29,604 nucleotides of DNA. It comes from Phallusia fumigata. Its lineage: Eukaryota > Chordata > Ascidiacea > Phlebobranchia > Ascidiidae. The notes under the pieces are model-generated. The model was not told the DNA's origin. It did no database searches and saw nothing but the letters and a program-made list of their open reading frames with translations. This document shows positions 27,845 to 29,604 of this stretch, piece after piece. Numbering within the stretch: the stretch's first letter is position 1; every line of letters begins with the position of its first letter. The stretch lies in assembly GCA_008931825.1 (NCBI GenBank), contig QXVZ01023166.1:1-29604 (forward strand), written 5' to 3'. The position numbers were made by a program, and so were the translations under genes.

Positions 27845-29604
27845 GTTGTTCTACTTGATTGACGTATATCGACACAGCAAAAAATTATAGTGTGCTTGGG
27901 CCGCTCTTTAAAAAAAGAGTCATGCAGCACGGACTGATGACACGCGATATCGCGCGGTTAGCAGTACATTGGTTAACGTGGTGCAATTTCTGATTCCCGT
28001 TTTTTCATAATGTTGCATACACAACGCCCAGAAAATAGCATCTAACCACACACTCGCCGAGCTAACACCCTAAAACAAAAATAACTCAGAGTAACTAAGG
28101 GCGTTGGGCTCGAGCAACAACACGCAATATGCGCTCAGATTTCCATTATATGAGAAGATAATTATCCAAATTTGAGTAATACAGCGTTTATGCACAAAGA
28201 CGCCACACAAATAGCACAAGGTGAAGTTATCGATATACCCTTTACCCATCGAATAAAACATAAAATACGCGGTGAGAAACCTGGATTTAATTTTGATTGT
28301 TTTCGAGTGTTTTATTTGCACGTATACATCAAGTATCTGTAAAGACGTCACTCTTAGCGACAAAGACGTGTATTGCGTCAAAAATCCAGAATCATAAGGC
28401 GAAATTGTTGGGATCCGGCACACTAGAAAATTACCACTACTTACAGTGAAGTCCAATTACCTTACCACAATATAAGTGATTACTGGTTGGTTGCAATAGT
28501 ATGTCATTATCTTTCAAGTGACGCACTTGTAGCCCAAATTGCTAGACTGCGACATTTACATCAACTTTGGGGAAAAAGTGCAACTTTTATCGTCAAAAGC
28601 TTTAAAAATTATACTACGTTCAAAACAGAAACAAAGCATGCAGCGGCTTCTGAGCAACCCTTCCATGTAGCTAAAACGCGACAACCGCAATACAAAAAGT
28701 CACGTTAGCATATTTGGTCGAACCACGTTATTGTTTATCCAACTCTCTACCATGTATAGGTTTTTCGAATTGTTTGTCCAGCATTACAGACTGTGTAATC
28801 GACTCGACGTCCCAGCAAACATACCGCAAATCACCAAGCGCGTGCAATAACCGTGCCCTTTCGTCCGCAGGATTCTGTGTGAGAAAATCAACCAGAGCTG
28901 TGTTCGGGTTGATGGTCGATCGCACCAATAAAGTCGTAAAAGCCCACCAGAGATGTTAACCTCGTTTGCGAACCGCCGATCCGGAAATTCACCCGACCCT
29001 CCTTTGTTCTTTTATTCTTAATTTGTTCATGATCTATTGTGGCGCAGGCAGTGTAGTATGAGTGTGTGTGGATTGTTTGCGCGCCTTTAACTCTCAATTT
29101 GTGTCGAAATAAACTGCAGCACCTGATGTTTTTTTTGTACGCACCAGTGCGTTAAGCGTGCTTGGTATGCCGAAAACCCGCATACACACTATAGGTTACG
29201 ACAGGCAAACGCTCATACTGCATTTGTATCTTCTAAATCATGAAGCATTTACGCAGTTACTTGTTTGATCGTTTACGGCAGGGGTGCAAACTTGGTAACG
29301 ATATAATTACCTGGTTTAGACTATGGGCCGTACCTTCATTTAACACAGGGATCTGGGCCTAATGTTTTTTTTTGTACACGGGGTGCTTTGTTATGCCCAT
29401 AACTAGGCGATAACAGGTTATGACAGGCAGGGAGCAAAACACGCCTACCGCATTTTTGTCTTAATATCTGGCGCGTGCATTGAACAATCATATTAGAAAA
29501 TGTGGGTCTAATGAAAGACCGCCGGATGACTTAAAAACTTCATTGAGATATTAATTTGCGTAGAGTGAATATTATTGTTTGATTTTGATTGTGAAGAAGG
29601 GTGG
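27845..29604. other. Downstream intergenic sequence without a supported gene
   Basis: About 1.76 kb, AT-rich. It contains the presumed 3' UTR, an AATAAA at 28252, a hairpin ctcttt-aaaa-aaagag at 27904-27919, and a perfect 12-bp palindrome cgcgatatcgcg at 27943-27954. ORFs of 60-130 codons occur on both strands, but none continues the gene's phase or shows recognisable motifs. Confidence 0.6.
29119..29470 (+). repeat. Diverged direct repeat pair, about 110 bp each
   Basis: 29119-29233 and 29354-29462 share, in the same order, ctgatgttttttttgtac / ctaatgtttttttttgtac, an atgcc block, ataggttacgacaggca / acaggttatgacaggca, and ctgcatttgtatctt / ccgcatttttgtctt. The spacing between copies is about 235 bases. 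Substantially diverged, so an old duplication or two copies of one repeat family. Confidence 0.65.

Noticed and set aside
27414-27875. 153-codon minus-strand ORF
   Set aside because: It overlaps exon 48 and its splice sites antisense, with low-complexity, basic residues and no motif. Long by chance in AT-rich sequence.
27934-27955. Second hammerhead-like CTGATGA motif beside the cgcgatatcgcg palindrome
   Set aside because: No GAAA follows the stem, so the core is incomplete; probably chance.
28070-28456. 128-codon minus-strand ORF
   Set aside because: No start context, domain or splice partner. Hydrophobic text typical of translated AT-rich DNA.
1-29604. CRISPR arrays, bacterial operons, ribosome binding sites
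   Set aside because: The window is clearly eukaryotic, with spliced exons; no regular spaced repeats or prokaryotic signals were seen.

Overview
The window is one stretch of a eukaryotic (animal) genome. It is filled on the + strand by a single very large intron-rich gene, which enters at the left edge and ends near 27.84 kb, followed by about 1.76 kb of sequence without a convincing gene. I can place 48 coding exons plus a probable tiny terminal exon. They are joined by GT-AG introns, with one GC-AG exception, and the reading phase is consistent from exon to exon. Counting duplicated exons once, they encode about 4,080 residues. The predicted protein is a large lipid transfer protein of the apolipoprotein B / apolipophorin / vitellogenin superfamily: the structural protein of a secreted lipoprotein particle.

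Layout. (a) 1-11370: the lipid-transfer module, meaning the N-terminal beta barrel, the alpha-helical horseshoe and the C- and A-sheets, spread over 21 short exons. (b) 11613-17069: three very large exons (1,470, 1,730 and 1,593 bp) coding lipid-binding beta-strand repeats, recalling the giant exon of vertebrate APOB. (c) 17350-24235: many small exons alternating beta-strand stretches, one of them extremely Met-rich, with Tyr-rich amphipathic helices. (d) 24543-25508: a von Willebrand factor type D (VWD) domain of the apolipophorin kind. (e) 25603-27625: a Cys-containing linker and a segment that follows the strand/helix order of a von Willebrand factor A (VWA) domain with a degenerate metal site. 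That is an unusual C-terminus for this family as far as I know. (f) 27845-29604: no supported gene; a diverged pair of repeats and small palindromes.

Organism. The VWD-bearing apoB/apolipophorin type points to an invertebrate. Many introns of 60-550 bp, AT-rich introns and strong allelic polymorphism would fit a tunicate such as Ciona, but this is inference, not identification.

Assembly. Three single N characters (10388, 21197, 22679) each lie exactly between two near-identical direct copies of flanking sequence (about 1.1 kb, 108 bp and 81 bp). They look like unmerged contig overlaps or allelic contigs placed in tandem. Any gene model should use only one copy at each.
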